NCBI GenBank assembly: GCA_026225395.1
Contig: JAMFSR010000021.1
Location: 124,001-188,000, forward strand
From: Granulicella sapmiensis
Lineage (GTDB): Bacteria; Acidobacteriota; Terriglobia; Terriglobales; Acidobacteriaceae
Length of the DNA stretch: 64,000 bases
Reading direction: 5' to 3'
A model generated the notes under the pieces. It made no database searches. It was not told where the DNA came from and saw nothing but the letters and a program-made list of their open reading frames with translations. The position numbers were made by a program, and so were the translations under genes. Shown in pieces: positions 26,456 through 34,873 of this stretch (position 1 is its first letter; each line of letters starts with the position of its first letter).

Positions 26456-27600
26456 GGACGATCACCCTTCTGCAGCCCAGACGCCTCACCATCGGCTCCG
26501 GCTGCCTTCAGGAATGCGAAAGCTATCTTGAGGCCCTCGCTCCGCAGCACCTCCACATCATCACCTCGCCCTCACAAAGCAGCGTTGCCTCGCAACTCGC
26601 CGCAAAGCTTGCGCGCGCAAACGGCATCGTCTCCATTGACGACAGCATCGCCTCCGAACCCACCATCCAGATGTTCGCCTCCGCGCTCACCCGCGCCCAG
26701 GGTGCCACCTGCATCGTCGGCCTCGGCGGAGGGAGCCCGCTCGACGTCGCCAAGCTGGTCGCCGCTCTTCTCCGCAGCGACCAAAACGTCGAAGACTGCT
26801 TCGGCATCGGCCTCCTCCGCGGCCGCACCTGCCATCTCGTCTGTGTTCCAACCACCTCAGGCACCGGCAGCGAAGTTTCACCCAACGCCATCCTCCTCGA
26901 CGAAGCCGCAAAGCTAAAGAAAGGGGTCGTCAGCCCTCACCTCGTCCCCGACGCCACCTTCATCGACCCCTCCCTCACCCTCACCATGTCCCCTGCCGTC
27001 ACCGCATCCACCGGCCTCGACGCCCTAACCCATTGCATCGAAGCCTACACCAACAAGTTCGCCCACCCCGTCATCGACGTCTACGCCACTCAAGGGATCA
27101 TCCTCTGCGGCCGGCATCTCGTCCGCGCCGTCACCCATCCCGAAGACCTCACCGCCCGCGAAGGCATGTCCCTCGCCAGCTTTTACGGCGGCCTCTGCCT
27201 CGGCCCGGTCAACACCGCCGCCGTACATGCACTAGCGTATCCACTCGGCGGAGAGTTCCACCTCGCCCACGGCCTCTCCAACGCCATCCTTCTGCCCCAC
27301 GTTTTCCGTTTCAACGCCGAAGCCTCACCCGTCCGCCACGCCGCCGTAGCCCTCGCCCTCGGCGCAAAACCGGCCGACAGCTATCTCGAGACCGCCTACG
27401 CCGGCGCCGACAAACTCCAGCAGATGGCTACCTCCTGTGGCATCACCAGCGACCTCCGCCAACACGGCATCTCGCCCAGTGCCATCCCCAACATGGCCCG
27501 CTCCGCCATGACAGTAACTCGCCTGCTCAAAAATAATCCTCGCGAGATCACCGAAGCCGACTGCATCGACATCTACGCCCGCTGCTTCGATTCCATCTAG
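26452..27600 (+). CDS. iron-containing alcohol dehydrogenase (PF00465 family)
   Basis: A 382-residue NAD(P)-dependent dehydrogenase. GLGGGSPLDVAK binds the cofactor, VPTTSGTGSEVSPNAI follows, and metal ligands lie in STGLDALTHCIEAY and in HALAYPLGGEFHLAHGLSNA. The TTG start overlaps the aldolase stop (TTGA), indicating translational coupling. FucO-type lactaldehyde reductases and maleylacetate reductases belong here; the aldolase partner favours reduction of a short aldehyde such as lactaldehyde or glycolaldehyde. Last gene of the plus-strand operon; it converges on the clan GH-D gene with 14 bp between stops. No terminator hairpin is obvious. Confidence 0.85.
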   Translation: MRTITLLQPRRLTIGSGCLQECESYLEALAPQHLHIITSPSQSSVASQLAAKLARANGIVSIDDSIASEPTIQMFASALTRAQGATCIVGLGGGSPLDVAKLVAALLRSDQNVEDCFGIGLLRGRTCHLVCVPTTSGTGSEVSPNAILLDEAAKLKKGVVSPHLVPDATFIDPSLTLTMSPAVTASTGLDALTHCIEAYTNKFAHPVIDVYATQGIILCGRHLVRAVTHPEDLTAREGMSLASFYGGLCLGPVNTAAVHALAYPLGGEFHLAHGLSNAILLPHVFRFNAEASPVRHAAVALALGAKPADSYLETAYAGADKLQQMATSCGITSDLRQHGISPSAIPNMARSAMTVTRLLKNNPREITEADCIDIYARCFDSI

Positions 27601-27614
27601 ACGCAAGCCAGCCG

Positions 27615-29387
27615 TCACACCACAAACGGATTCGCACCAAACTCTTCCGACCACGCATACTTAACCTCCTGCGTCCCGAACCGCCATCTCTCCGGCGTGG
27701 TGTTGTGCAGCCAGTCCAGCGGCTCGCATCCACCTGCGTCACCACCCGAGAGAGCAGTCTGCATCGCCCGTTGAAACGCCTGCTTCTGCTCCGGACTGAT
27801 CTTCGTCGGATCCGCGGAAACAAACAGCGCCGTTCCGCTTCGCGCAACCAGATCGAGAAACTGGCTGTCGAACTTCCAGGGGATTCTTTCGGTATGCGAC
27901 GCGCAGTCCGGATCGCAAACAAAAAAAGTTCCATTCTGAGCAAGCCGATACGCCAGCGCATTGATACCCATACGCCGCGTCCGCTCCCAGGCGCCGCTAG
28001 AGACATCATCGCCCACCCGCTGCGCTTCAAAAATCCCCGCCCCAAGATGGCCGATCGTGTTGCATCCCATAAGTAGGCCATCACCCGCGGCTTCTCGAAG
28101 CGTGCGATACAGGTTCAAAACAATCTCAGCATTGGTCAGCGTCTGGTCGTGAAAATGCCATCCACCATCGGTGATCTCGGCGCCCATATGATTGCCCCAT
28201 CGCCCAAACAAATCGAACGTAGAGAAGTCATGCTTGATCAGCTCATATCCCCAGCCGCGAACGCGAGCAACGTCCGCATGGATCAAAGCCACATTCTCCG
28301 GCATCGTAGGATCGAGCGGCCTCTGTATATCATTCCCCGGTCCTGAACGGATCCTGCGAGGATCGTCGACGATCCACAACGCCGTAGGCCTCATCCAGAT
28401 TCCCGGCCGCACACCGAGCTTCTTCATGTCCGCAGCCAGCCCCGGCATATCAGGGAAAGTCTTCGGATCACCTTCAGTCCACGGTCCACCCGGCCCCACA
28501 CCACCCGGCGTCCATCCTCCATCGATCACGCAAAAAGGCCGAGTCTTATGTGATCCCGCAAGCTCTGCCAGGAAAGCCGCATCACGCCGCATCGTATCCG
28601 CATTGAAATTCTTGCCATACGTGTAATACCAGCTATTGCTGCCGCAAACAGGCGCTGCCGGTAACCGAGGCTTCGGACACATCGTTCCGCAAAAACGCTG
28701 TAGTGCCGAAAACGGCGTCTCACCTTCCCGCGAAGCTGAAGAGACCACCGTCGCTCCAAGGATCTTTCGATCCCCCGGGAGACACGCGCTTCCGCCATTG
28801 CGAAAGTCGAGCCACAGAGAAACACCCTCGCCATCCACCGTCCAGAAACACATCGCCGCCGGCTGCGTCTTCACGCCGATCATGAAGCTTCGTCCAGTAG
28901 CTGCCTGGTACGCGGCGAAATACCACGGCATCACCCGTTCAGGCTCGAGGAAACGCCACTGCAGCTCGCCGTAGCTGCGCTCCCATGCATCGCCCAGAAA
29001 CAGCGTGTCCTCCGGGAAACGTGTCTCCCATCGCAGCACCACACGCGACAACGCACCCTTCGGACAGGCCACATGCACCGCCATGCCATCCGAACCCTCT
29101 TCCAGCCAGACCTCAGCTTTGCCGGAAGCATATCGCCCACCCGCCCGCTCTGCCTTCACATAAGCACCGGCTTCGTTCTGAACCAAAATCAGAGTGGGCA
29201 TCTCGGGCAGGCTGACAAGTCGCCCCGAAGCGACCCGCGCTCCAGCCTGCCGCTCCCGTTCCCCCGCAGGCGGCTCGCCGGCTGCAACCGCTTGCAATCC
29301 TGCGCCCGCCAATACGGACCCCACACCTATCTGAAGCGTCTTAGCAAGAAAACTCCGCCGATCGGGCGAAGCAGGCTTATTCGTCAT
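27615..29387 (-). CDS. exported clan GH-D (GH36-like) alpha-glycosidase
   Basis: A 590-residue protein with a twin-arginine signal (DRRSFLAKTLQIG). An N-terminal beta-domain precedes a TIM barrel with SNSWYYTYGKNFNADTM, PFCVIDGGWTPGG, GIWMRPTALW, YELIKHDFSTFDLFG (nucleophile Asp in KHD, as in clan GH-D K-x-D motifs) and AQRVGDDVSSGAWERTRR (candidate acid/base Asp). This resembles alpha-galactosidase-type GH36/GH27 relatives, though the family could be a less-studied one. The start has AGAGGAG about 12 bp upstream. An 18-bp perfect palindrome lies about 100 bp before the gene. Periplasmic removal of alpha-linked galactose or an arabinopyranose-like sugar is a guess. Confidence 0.72.
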   Translation of the reverse strand: MTNKPASPDRRSFLAKTLQIGVGSVLAGAGLQAVAAGEPPAGERERQAGARVASGRLVSLPEMPTLILVQNEAGAYVKAERAGGRYASGKAEVWLEEGSDGMAVHVACPKGALSRVVLRWETRFPEDTLFLGDAWERSYGELQWRFLEPERVMPWYFAAYQAATGRSFMIGVKTQPAAMCFWTVDGEGVSLWLDFRNGGSACLPGDRKILGATVVSSASREGETPFSALQRFCGTMCPKPRLPAAPVCGSNSWYYTYGKNFNADTMRRDAAFLAELAGSHKTRPFCVIDGGWTPGGVGPGGPWTEGDPKTFPDMPGLAADMKKLGVRPGIWMRPTALWIVDDPRRIRSGPGNDIQRPLDPTMPENVALIHADVARVRGWGYELIKHDFSTFDLFGRWGNHMGAEITDGGWHFHDQTLTNAEIVLNLYRTLREAAGDGLLMGCNTIGHLGAGIFEAQRVGDDVSSGAWERTRRMGINALAYRLAQNGTFFVCDPDCASHTERIPWKFDSQFLDLVARSGTALFVSADPTKISPEQKQAFQRAMQTALSGGDAGGCEPLDWLHNTTPERWRFGTQEVKYAWSEEFGANPFVV

Positions 29388-29485
29388 AGAGATTCTTGGC
29401 TCCTCTGCGTGCGCTTACACCCGGCCTTTGGCTTTCCCATTCCCATGGGCTGCCGTGGCCTACGCGCTCGCTCAGAATTAGAGTA

Positions 29486-29503
29486 CAAGAAACCGGTTTC
29501 TTG
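29486..29503. promoter_or_regulatory. 18-bp perfect palindrome CAAGAAACC/GGTTTCTTG, LacI-type operator candidate
   Basis: Perfect dyad centred on CCGG, upstream of the clan GH-D gene. A second AAACCGGT core occurs at 29532-29539, about 45 bp away. CG-centred palindromes with AAACCGGTTT-like cores are usual for LacI-family repressors. No classical LacI gene is visible in the window. Confidence 0.5.
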
Positions 29504-29649
29504 CGACACGGCATGACCCACTCCTTCCAACAAACCGGTGTATCAGCTGGCCGCGCAAGCTCTCAAAATTCAATGCTGCGAGAGCGTTGCAAGTAAGTCC
29601 ACTCCTCAAATTTATAAGCCTCATGGCTGCCTTTTCCTTTTGCACCTGC

Positions 29650-31077
29650 CTAACAGACCTTCACACACTCAATCCCCAGCAGCATCGCCAGCTTCTCTAA
29701 CTGCGCTGCCCTGTTCCCCACGCCGATCGCACAATGATGTGCCGCACCCTCGCGGTTCCATTCCTGCATAAAGCGTCGCGACCCAATCGAAAACCGATAC
29801 CGGCTATTTGTATTTCCAATCTCCAAAATCGGCCCCACCACCGATTCACCCTCCGCCACCACAAACTTCAGCGAACCCTTGCCATCCTCCGCAACCGACA
29901 GCAGCGTCACCGGCCCATGTTTCACCGACATCTCCACCGACAGCCCCCACCCCACCTTGCCGTGATAGACCCCCAGCGGCCGCAGCTTCGGTTTCCCGTC
30001 CGCAATCGCAATGTGCCCCGGCCCATCATGCCCCATCAGGATCACATCGTCCACATAATCGTTCGCGTAGTACTCCGTAAACGACCCGCCAGCTCCCAGG
30101 CAATCCAGAATCTTCATCGCCTGCACATTCTTAATCTCCAGCTCTCCTGCCACCGGAATCCCACGCGCCGTCAGCAAGCTATTGCCCACAATGATCGAGC
30201 TCAGCGCATCCTCATTCTCCGCAATCCCCACGCCCTTGTAGTAGTAAGCCAAAGACCCCAGCCGATACTTCTCCACCAGACGGTCCAACGCCGCGGACGT
30301 CTTCGCCGCCCGCTTCAACTCCTCCTCCGAGCAGTCTGCCTGCACCTCGAACGCCTCGCGCAACACGTCCACGCGCGCAGCCACCTCAACCTCATCAACG
30401 TCTCGCCGCAACGCCGAAAGCTCATCGACCTCCACGATCTCCACATGCGTCCCAAACACCTTGGACTGCAACGTCAGGTCGGAATAGATATCCAACATCC
30501 CGCTGTAGTAGTGCCCCATCACCCCCATGCGATTGTGTTCCATCTCGTACGCCACCCGCGAAGCCGTCACCCACTCCGCAATCTCCTGCCACGCAACATC
30601 CCCACCGTCCATCATCCCGGCCACCTGATGGAACTCGATCCCACACCGCCGGAACACATTCGAGATCTCCGGCACCGAGCAGGCCTGGCAGTACGTCAAC
30701 CACTCTCCGGTCATCGCTGTCCGGTCTTCCATCTTGTTGAAGGCCTCGTAGTCGATCGCCGCCAGCGGCGAAAGGTTCAGCAGGATCACCGGCACCTTCG
30801 CCCGCCGCACCACAGGCAACACCGTCGACGACAAAGCATACGTCGCCACATGCAGAAAAATCAGGTCGACATCCCCTTGCCGAAACGCGTGCCCCGCCGC
30901 AACCGCCTTCTCCGCGGTGTCGATCATCCCCAGATTCAGCACATCGGCACCTGACGCCACCAGCTTCGCGTCGATCTCGCGGTTGTATCCCTCCAGCCGC
31001 TCTTTCAAGCCACTGAACTGCCCCCAGTACGTATCCAGCCCGATGCTGAACAACCCCACCCGATGCCGCTGTTTCAC
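29650..31077 (-). CDS. L-arabinose/L-fucose isomerase-family protein
   Basis: A 475-residue cytosolic protein. The GTG start has AGGAG about 6 bp upstream. RVGLFSIGLDTYWGQF at the N-terminus, then DLIFLHVATYALSSTVLPVV, VPEISNVFRRCGIEFHQVAG and MGHYYSGMLDIYSDLTL match arabinose-isomerase-like proteins, while ILMGHDGPGHIAIADGKP lies in the metal-site region. It is about 25 residues shorter than classical AraA. The family interconverts aldoses and ketoses (arabinose/ribulose, fucose/fuculose), so it may process sugars set free by the GH127, GH36-like or GH29 enzymes. It is separated from the GH-D gene by 262 bp and may be transcribed on its own. Confidence 0.75.
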   Translation of the reverse strand: MKQRHRVGLFSIGLDTYWGQFSGLKERLEGYNREIDAKLVASGADVLNLGMIDTAEKAVAAGHAFRQGDVDLIFLHVATYALSSTVLPVVRRAKVPVILLNLSPLAAIDYEAFNKMEDRTAMTGEWLTYCQACSVPEISNVFRRCGIEFHQVAGMMDGGDVAWQEIAEWVTASRVAYEMEHNRMGVMGHYYSGMLDIYSDLTLQSKVFGTHVEIVEVDELSALRRDVDEVEVAARVDVLREAFEVQADCSEEELKRAAKTSAALDRLVEKYRLGSLAYYYKGVGIAENEDALSSIIVGNSLLTARGIPVAGELEIKNVQAMKILDCLGAGGSFTEYYANDYVDDVILMGHDGPGHIAIADGKPKLRPLGVYHGKVGWGLSVEMSVKHGPVTLLSVAEDGKGSLKFVVAEGESVVGPILEIGNTNSRYRFSIGSRRFMQEWNREGAAHHCAIGVGNRAAQLEKLAMLLGIECVKVC

Positions 31078-31299
31078 ACTCGTCTCCTGGCTTTAGATTT
31101 CACAAGGGAATCTTATGCTGTCCCCGGCATTCCCGGCTCCGCGCCCGCCCAGCGGAACCTCTGCCGATGCCTTCATCCCCAACGGCTCCGGTGATACACT
31201 AACACCAGATTCCAGCGCAAAAACGGTAAGCACTCCGCCGCGCCAATCTACAAATTCTGCCGCTCCAACAGCGGCGTCGAAGGCATCTCAAACACTTCC

Positions 31300-31593
31300 A
31301 TGCTTATTCTTCTCGTTATACTGCACGTCATCGTTTGTCTCTTCCTCATCGGCGTGGTCCTGCTCCAGCAGGGCAAATCCGCCGACCTCGCCGGCGCCTT
31401 CGGCGGCCAGGGTTCGCAGACCGCCTTCGGTCCGCGCGGCGCAGCCAACCTCCTCACCAAGATGACCACCTACGCCGCAATCGTGTTCATGATCACCTCG
31501 ATCGCCCTCACTGTCTTCCTTTCGCGCGCAAATAACAACCGCTCTGTGCTCTCCGGCGTAACTTCCGGTCAGTCAGCTCCCGCAAAGAAGTAA
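31300..31593 (+). CDS. secG: preprotein translocase subunit SecG
   Basis: A 97-residue inner-membrane protein with two hydrophobic helices ([20 protein letters not shown] and [17 protein letters not shown]). The loop [20 protein letters not shown] is the SecG hallmark. It is an accessory subunit of SecYEG and supports the many exported hydrolases of this genome. No strong ribosome site is visible upstream. A possible extended -10 (TGATACACT) ends at 31200. A 12-bp perfect hairpin at 31611-31637 follows the stop. Confidence 0.93.
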   Translation: MLILLVILHVIVCLFLIGVVLLQQGKSADLAGAFGGQGSQTAFGPRGAANLLTKMTTYAAIVFMITSIALTVFLSRANNNRSVLSGVTSGQSAPAKK

Positions 31594-31610
31594 CTTTCGA
31601 CGTACTATTC

Positions 31611-31637
31611 AAAGCGCAGGCTATAAGCCTGCGCTTT
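31611..31637 (+). terminator. perfect 12-bp hairpin after secG
   Basis: AAAGCGCAGGCT and AGCCTGCGCTTT are exact reverse complements separated by ATA, 15 bp after the secG stop. The stem is GC-rich and its 3' arm ends in TTT, but no longer T-run follows, so termination may be partial. Confidence 0.6.
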
Positions 31638-31668
31638 GCTATTCCTGCCAAGGATTGATCCGACTCCA

Positions 31669-32295
31669 ATGATCCGCGAGACCTTCCCCGTCGGCCTTCT
31701 TCAGTGCAACTGCACCATCCTCGGCGACGAGACCTCCCTGGACGCCATCGTCATCGATCCCGGCTACGATATACCCCGCATCCTTTCCGCACTCAGCAAG
31801 CACGATCTCACCGCGCGCCGCATCGTCGTCACCCACGCCCACATCGACCACATCGCCAGCGCGCTGATTCTCAAACAAATGACTGGCGCACCCATCTTCT
31901 ACAGCAAAGAAGACCTCCCGCTCGTCGCCATGATCGCCACACAGGCCAACTGGTTCGGCCTCAAAGTCCCTGAAGTCCATCCGCCCGACCACTCCCCCGC
32001 AGACTCCGAACTCATCAGCATCGATGGCATCGACGCCACCGTCCTCCTCACTCCCGGTCATACCGAAGGCAGTCTCTGCCTCCACATCCCCGCCGCCCAT
32101 CTCCTCATCGCCGGAGACACCCTCTTCGCTGGCAGTATTGGCCGCACCGACCTTCTCGGCGGCGACCACGAAAAGCTCATCGCCAGTATCCAGGACCGTC
32201 TGCTCTCGCTACCGGGCAGCACCCTCGTTATCCCCGGCCACGGCGCCACCACCACCATCGACCGCGAGCGCTCCACCAACCCATTCCTCATCTAA
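31669..32295 (+). CDS. MBL-fold metallo-hydrolase (glyoxalase II-like)
   Basis: A 208-residue cytosolic metallo-beta-lactamase-fold hydrolase. The metal motif THAHIDHIASA (HxHxDH) is present, followed by TPGHTEGSLCLH, IAGDTLFAGSIGRTD and VIPGHGATTTI, which supply the remaining ligands. This pattern matches YcbL-type small glyoxalase II relatives that hydrolyse thioesters such as lactoylglutathione; the true substrate is not known. ATG 31669 is preferred to TTG 31636 because MIRETFPVGLLQCNC is the family N-terminus. It lies just past the secG hairpin and may be read through from it. Confidence 0.85.
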   Translation: MIRETFPVGLLQCNCTILGDETSLDAIVIDPGYDIPRILSALSKHDLTARRIVVTHAHIDHIASALILKQMTGAPIFYSKEDLPLVAMIATQANWFGLKVPEVHPPDHSPADSELISIDGIDATVLLTPGHTEGSLCLHIPAAHLLIAGDTLFAGSIGRTDLLGGDHEKLIASIQDRLLSLPGSTLVIPGHGATTTIDRERSTNPFLI

Positions 32296-32311
32296 CAGAA
32301 CAAAAGCTGCG

Positions 32312-34819
32312 CTACACAACCCGCCCCATAAACGGGTCCGTAATCGTAGCCTTCCCTGTCTCAACGCGCCCTGCGTAGCGGCTTTCACCCGCCACACCCT
32401 CTGAGCGTACCGCGACGTCATACCACCCCTTGCTCTTCTCCAGCGGCACCACGACGCTCGCATTCGTTCCAGCCGCAATCGTCTTCTTCACCGCTGCCGC
32501 ACCATACGACTTATCCGCCACCGCCACCTGCACCGGACGATCGCTCTTATTCCGCATCGTCAACTGCACATTGCCGCTCAACCTGCTGCCATGCCTCTCA
32601 TACTCCGCATGCACTTCGAGCAACGCACGCTTGTTCTCGCCGGCAAACGAACGATAAAACCCATTTGGCCCATGCACGTCGATCTCATACTTCCCGTCTC
32701 CAAACCACGTCAACGGAAACGCCTGCGTCATCGTATCGCCGGCCTTCACCACATACGTCCCAACCATCATCTCCGGCTTGCCCGCAACCGCGCGCCGCGC
32801 ATACACATTGAACGGCGCACCGATCGACTTCGCTCCATGCACCGCCGTCCCGGCCTTCAACGTCACCACAAACTCCCCACCGCTCACACTACCATCCGCA
32901 TATAACTCATACGGCAGCGCATTCGCCGGCCGCGTCCCCGGCTCCTGCTTCGACATAAACTGCGACGCCGCCAGCTTCTGATTCACATCCGCAATCTGCT
33001 CCGCATTCAGCGCCACAAAGTTCGCCGGTATTTCCTTGTTCTTCGCCTCACGAATCGAAATCACAAACTTGTCGCGATCCAGATAGCTCAGCTTCTCTTC
33101 CTTCTCCGTCCGCGCCCGAAAGCACGACGTCAGATCACCCGCAATCGCCCGCCGCCACTCCGAGATGTTCTCCTCCCGAACACTCTTCCCCGTCTTCGCC
33201 TGCACAAAATCTTCCAGAAACTGAAGCGTCGACGTGTGATCGAACAACTGCGAGTTCACCCATCCCCCGCGGCTCCACGGCGAAGCCACAACCATCGGCA
33301 CCCGAAAGCCCATGCCAATCGGCCCCGTCCGCGCTTCTTCGTGGCTCACGCCCTGCGCCAGCTCGTCCTCTTTGTACATGTAGTCCAGCGCCGTGCTGAT
33401 CCCCGATGACGCCCTCCCTGTCTCCGACCGCTTCGGATCAGCCGCCGCAAACGACGCCGCATGATCGAAGTACCCATCGTTCTCGTCATAGGTAAGGATG
33501 AAGATAGTCTTCTTCCAAACCTCCGGATTCTGCGTCAGAATATCCATCACCTCCGACACATACCACGCCCCATACCAAGGCGATACCGGATGGTCCGAGA
33601 AGTTCTCCGGCGAACTCAGCCACGACACCGTCGGCAGCTTCCCACTCTTCACATCCTCACGAAACTGATGCAGCACATCGCCCTTCGGCACACTCACCGT
33701 CCCACCGTCAAAACTCAGCGGCTCAATCGACCGATAGTGCGGGTCCTGCGCATTCGTCACAAACGCCGCATCATGCAGCGCCTTCTGCTCAGCCGTCAAC
33801 TTCTCATAGAGTTCTTTTCCATCCCCATCGGCAAGCTGCTTCTTCAACGCATCGCGGTCCATCTCCTGGCGCTTCAACACCTGCTCCAGCCGAGCCTTCA
33901 CCACCGGGTCCGTCGCCTTCGCAATCGCATCCTTCGTCTTCGGGATCTGCGTCTCCCGCTGGCTCAACTCATGCTTCAGGTTCGCGCCAGCATACTCATA
34001 AGCCGGAACGTTGTAAGCCGAAAAAGCCTCCAGCACATTCGTCCCAAAGTTGCTCAGCCACGCGTTCTCTTCACCCGTCAGCCCCGACGTCCGATCCAGG
34101 TCGTTCTGGTAAAACTTCCAGCTCACACCCGCTTCCTGCATCCGCTCCGGAAACGTCTTCCACTTCTGCCCGCCGATCATGATCTGCCCGTTGCGCATAA
34201 ACACCTGCGATCCCGCATGCTGTTCGTCGCGCACCGTCCCCGTCCAGAAGAACAACCGGTTCGGCGTTGTGCTCGTCATCCCGGAGCAGAAGTTCTGATC
34301 GCACACCGTAAACGCATCGGCCAGGGCATAGTAAAACGGCAAGTCCTCCCGCGTGTAATGCCCCATCGTCAGCGGGAGATGCCCATATCCCGGCGTGTGC
34401 GACCGCTTCGCCTCAATCCAGTTGTCGAACTGGCCTTCGTTCCACGCATCCACCTGCGTCTCCCGGCTATGCGGAACCGACCCCATCCAAGTAATCTTCG
34501 TGTCCTTGATGTCCAGCCGCCACGGAGCGTACGTCTCGCCATTCGCTCCCGTCTGCAGAAACACCGAGTTCCCATTCGCCTGCCGAATCGCCCGCGGATC
34601 ATTGAACCCGCGCACTCCTTGCAACGACCCCATCGCATGGTCGAACGACCGGTTCTCCTGCATCAGGATCACCACATGCTCCGCATCCATGTACGTCGAC
34701 CCCGGCGCCGGCTCAATCGCAAACGCCCGTTTCACCGAGTCCGGTACAAGTCCCTCAACCCCAGCAGCCCCAGACAACATGGCCGCAGCCTTCAAAAAAT
34801 TCCGTCTCGATGTCGACAT
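32312..34819 (-). CDS. phosphocholine-specific phospholipase C (Tat-exported)
   Basis: An 835-residue phosphoesterase of the PlcC/acid-phosphatase family. The start at 34819 opens a textbook twin-arginine signal (SRRNFLKAAAMLSGAAG) with GGGAG 9 bp upstream. The catalytic signature MQENRSFDHAMGSLQGVRGF is followed by LPFYYALADAFTVCD, ILTYDENDGYFDH and RVPMVVASPWSRGGWV, all metal- or phosphate-binding elements. Two C-terminal DUF756 beta-domains (about residues 610-720 and 730-835) match the non-haemolytic PLC layout. It probably hydrolyses phospholipid head groups in the periplasm for phosphate scavenging. Transcribed alone. Confidence 0.9.
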   Translation of the reverse strand: MSTSRRNFLKAAAMLSGAAGVEGLVPDSVKRAFAIEPAPGSTYMDAEHVVILMQENRSFDHAMGSLQGVRGFNDPRAIRQANGNSVFLQTGANGETYAPWRLDIKDTKITWMGSVPHSRETQVDAWNEGQFDNWIEAKRSHTPGYGHLPLTMGHYTREDLPFYYALADAFTVCDQNFCSGMTSTTPNRLFFWTGTVRDEQHAGSQVFMRNGQIMIGGQKWKTFPERMQEAGVSWKFYQNDLDRTSGLTGEENAWLSNFGTNVLEAFSAYNVPAYEYAGANLKHELSQRETQIPKTKDAIAKATDPVVKARLEQVLKRQEMDRDALKKQLADGDGKELYEKLTAEQKALHDAAFVTNAQDPHYRSIEPLSFDGGTVSVPKGDVLHQFREDVKSGKLPTVSWLSSPENFSDHPVSPWYGAWYVSEVMDILTQNPEVWKKTIFILTYDENDGYFDHAASFAAADPKRSETGRASSGISTALDYMYKEDELAQGVSHEEARTGPIGMGFRVPMVVASPWSRGGWVNSQLFDHTSTLQFLEDFVQAKTGKSVREENISEWRRAIAGDLTSCFRARTEKEEKLSYLDRDKFVISIREAKNKEIPANFVALNAEQIADVNQKLAASQFMSKQEPGTRPANALPYELYADGSVSGGEFVVTLKAGTAVHGAKSIGAPFNVYARRAVAGKPEMMVGTYVVKAGDTMTQAFPLTWFGDGKYEIDVHGPNGFYRSFAGENKRALLEVHAEYERHGSRLSGNVQLTMRNKSDRPVQVAVADKSYGAAAVKKTIAAGTNASVVVPLEKSKGWYDVAVRSEGVAGESRYAGRVETGKATITDPFMGRVV

Positions 34820-34873
34820 GCAAGCATTCTCCCACACCGAACATTACACCCGCCGCAACACCACGTTACAAAG

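Noticed and set aside
29734..30954. 406-codon open frame opposite the arabinose-isomerase-like gene
   Set aside because: His/Arg/Pro-rich shadow translation; the minus-strand frame has clear family motifs.
31115..31465. Open frame overlapping the secG start in another frame
   Set aside because: SecG is unmistakable in its own frame; this one is Ser/Pro-rich noise.
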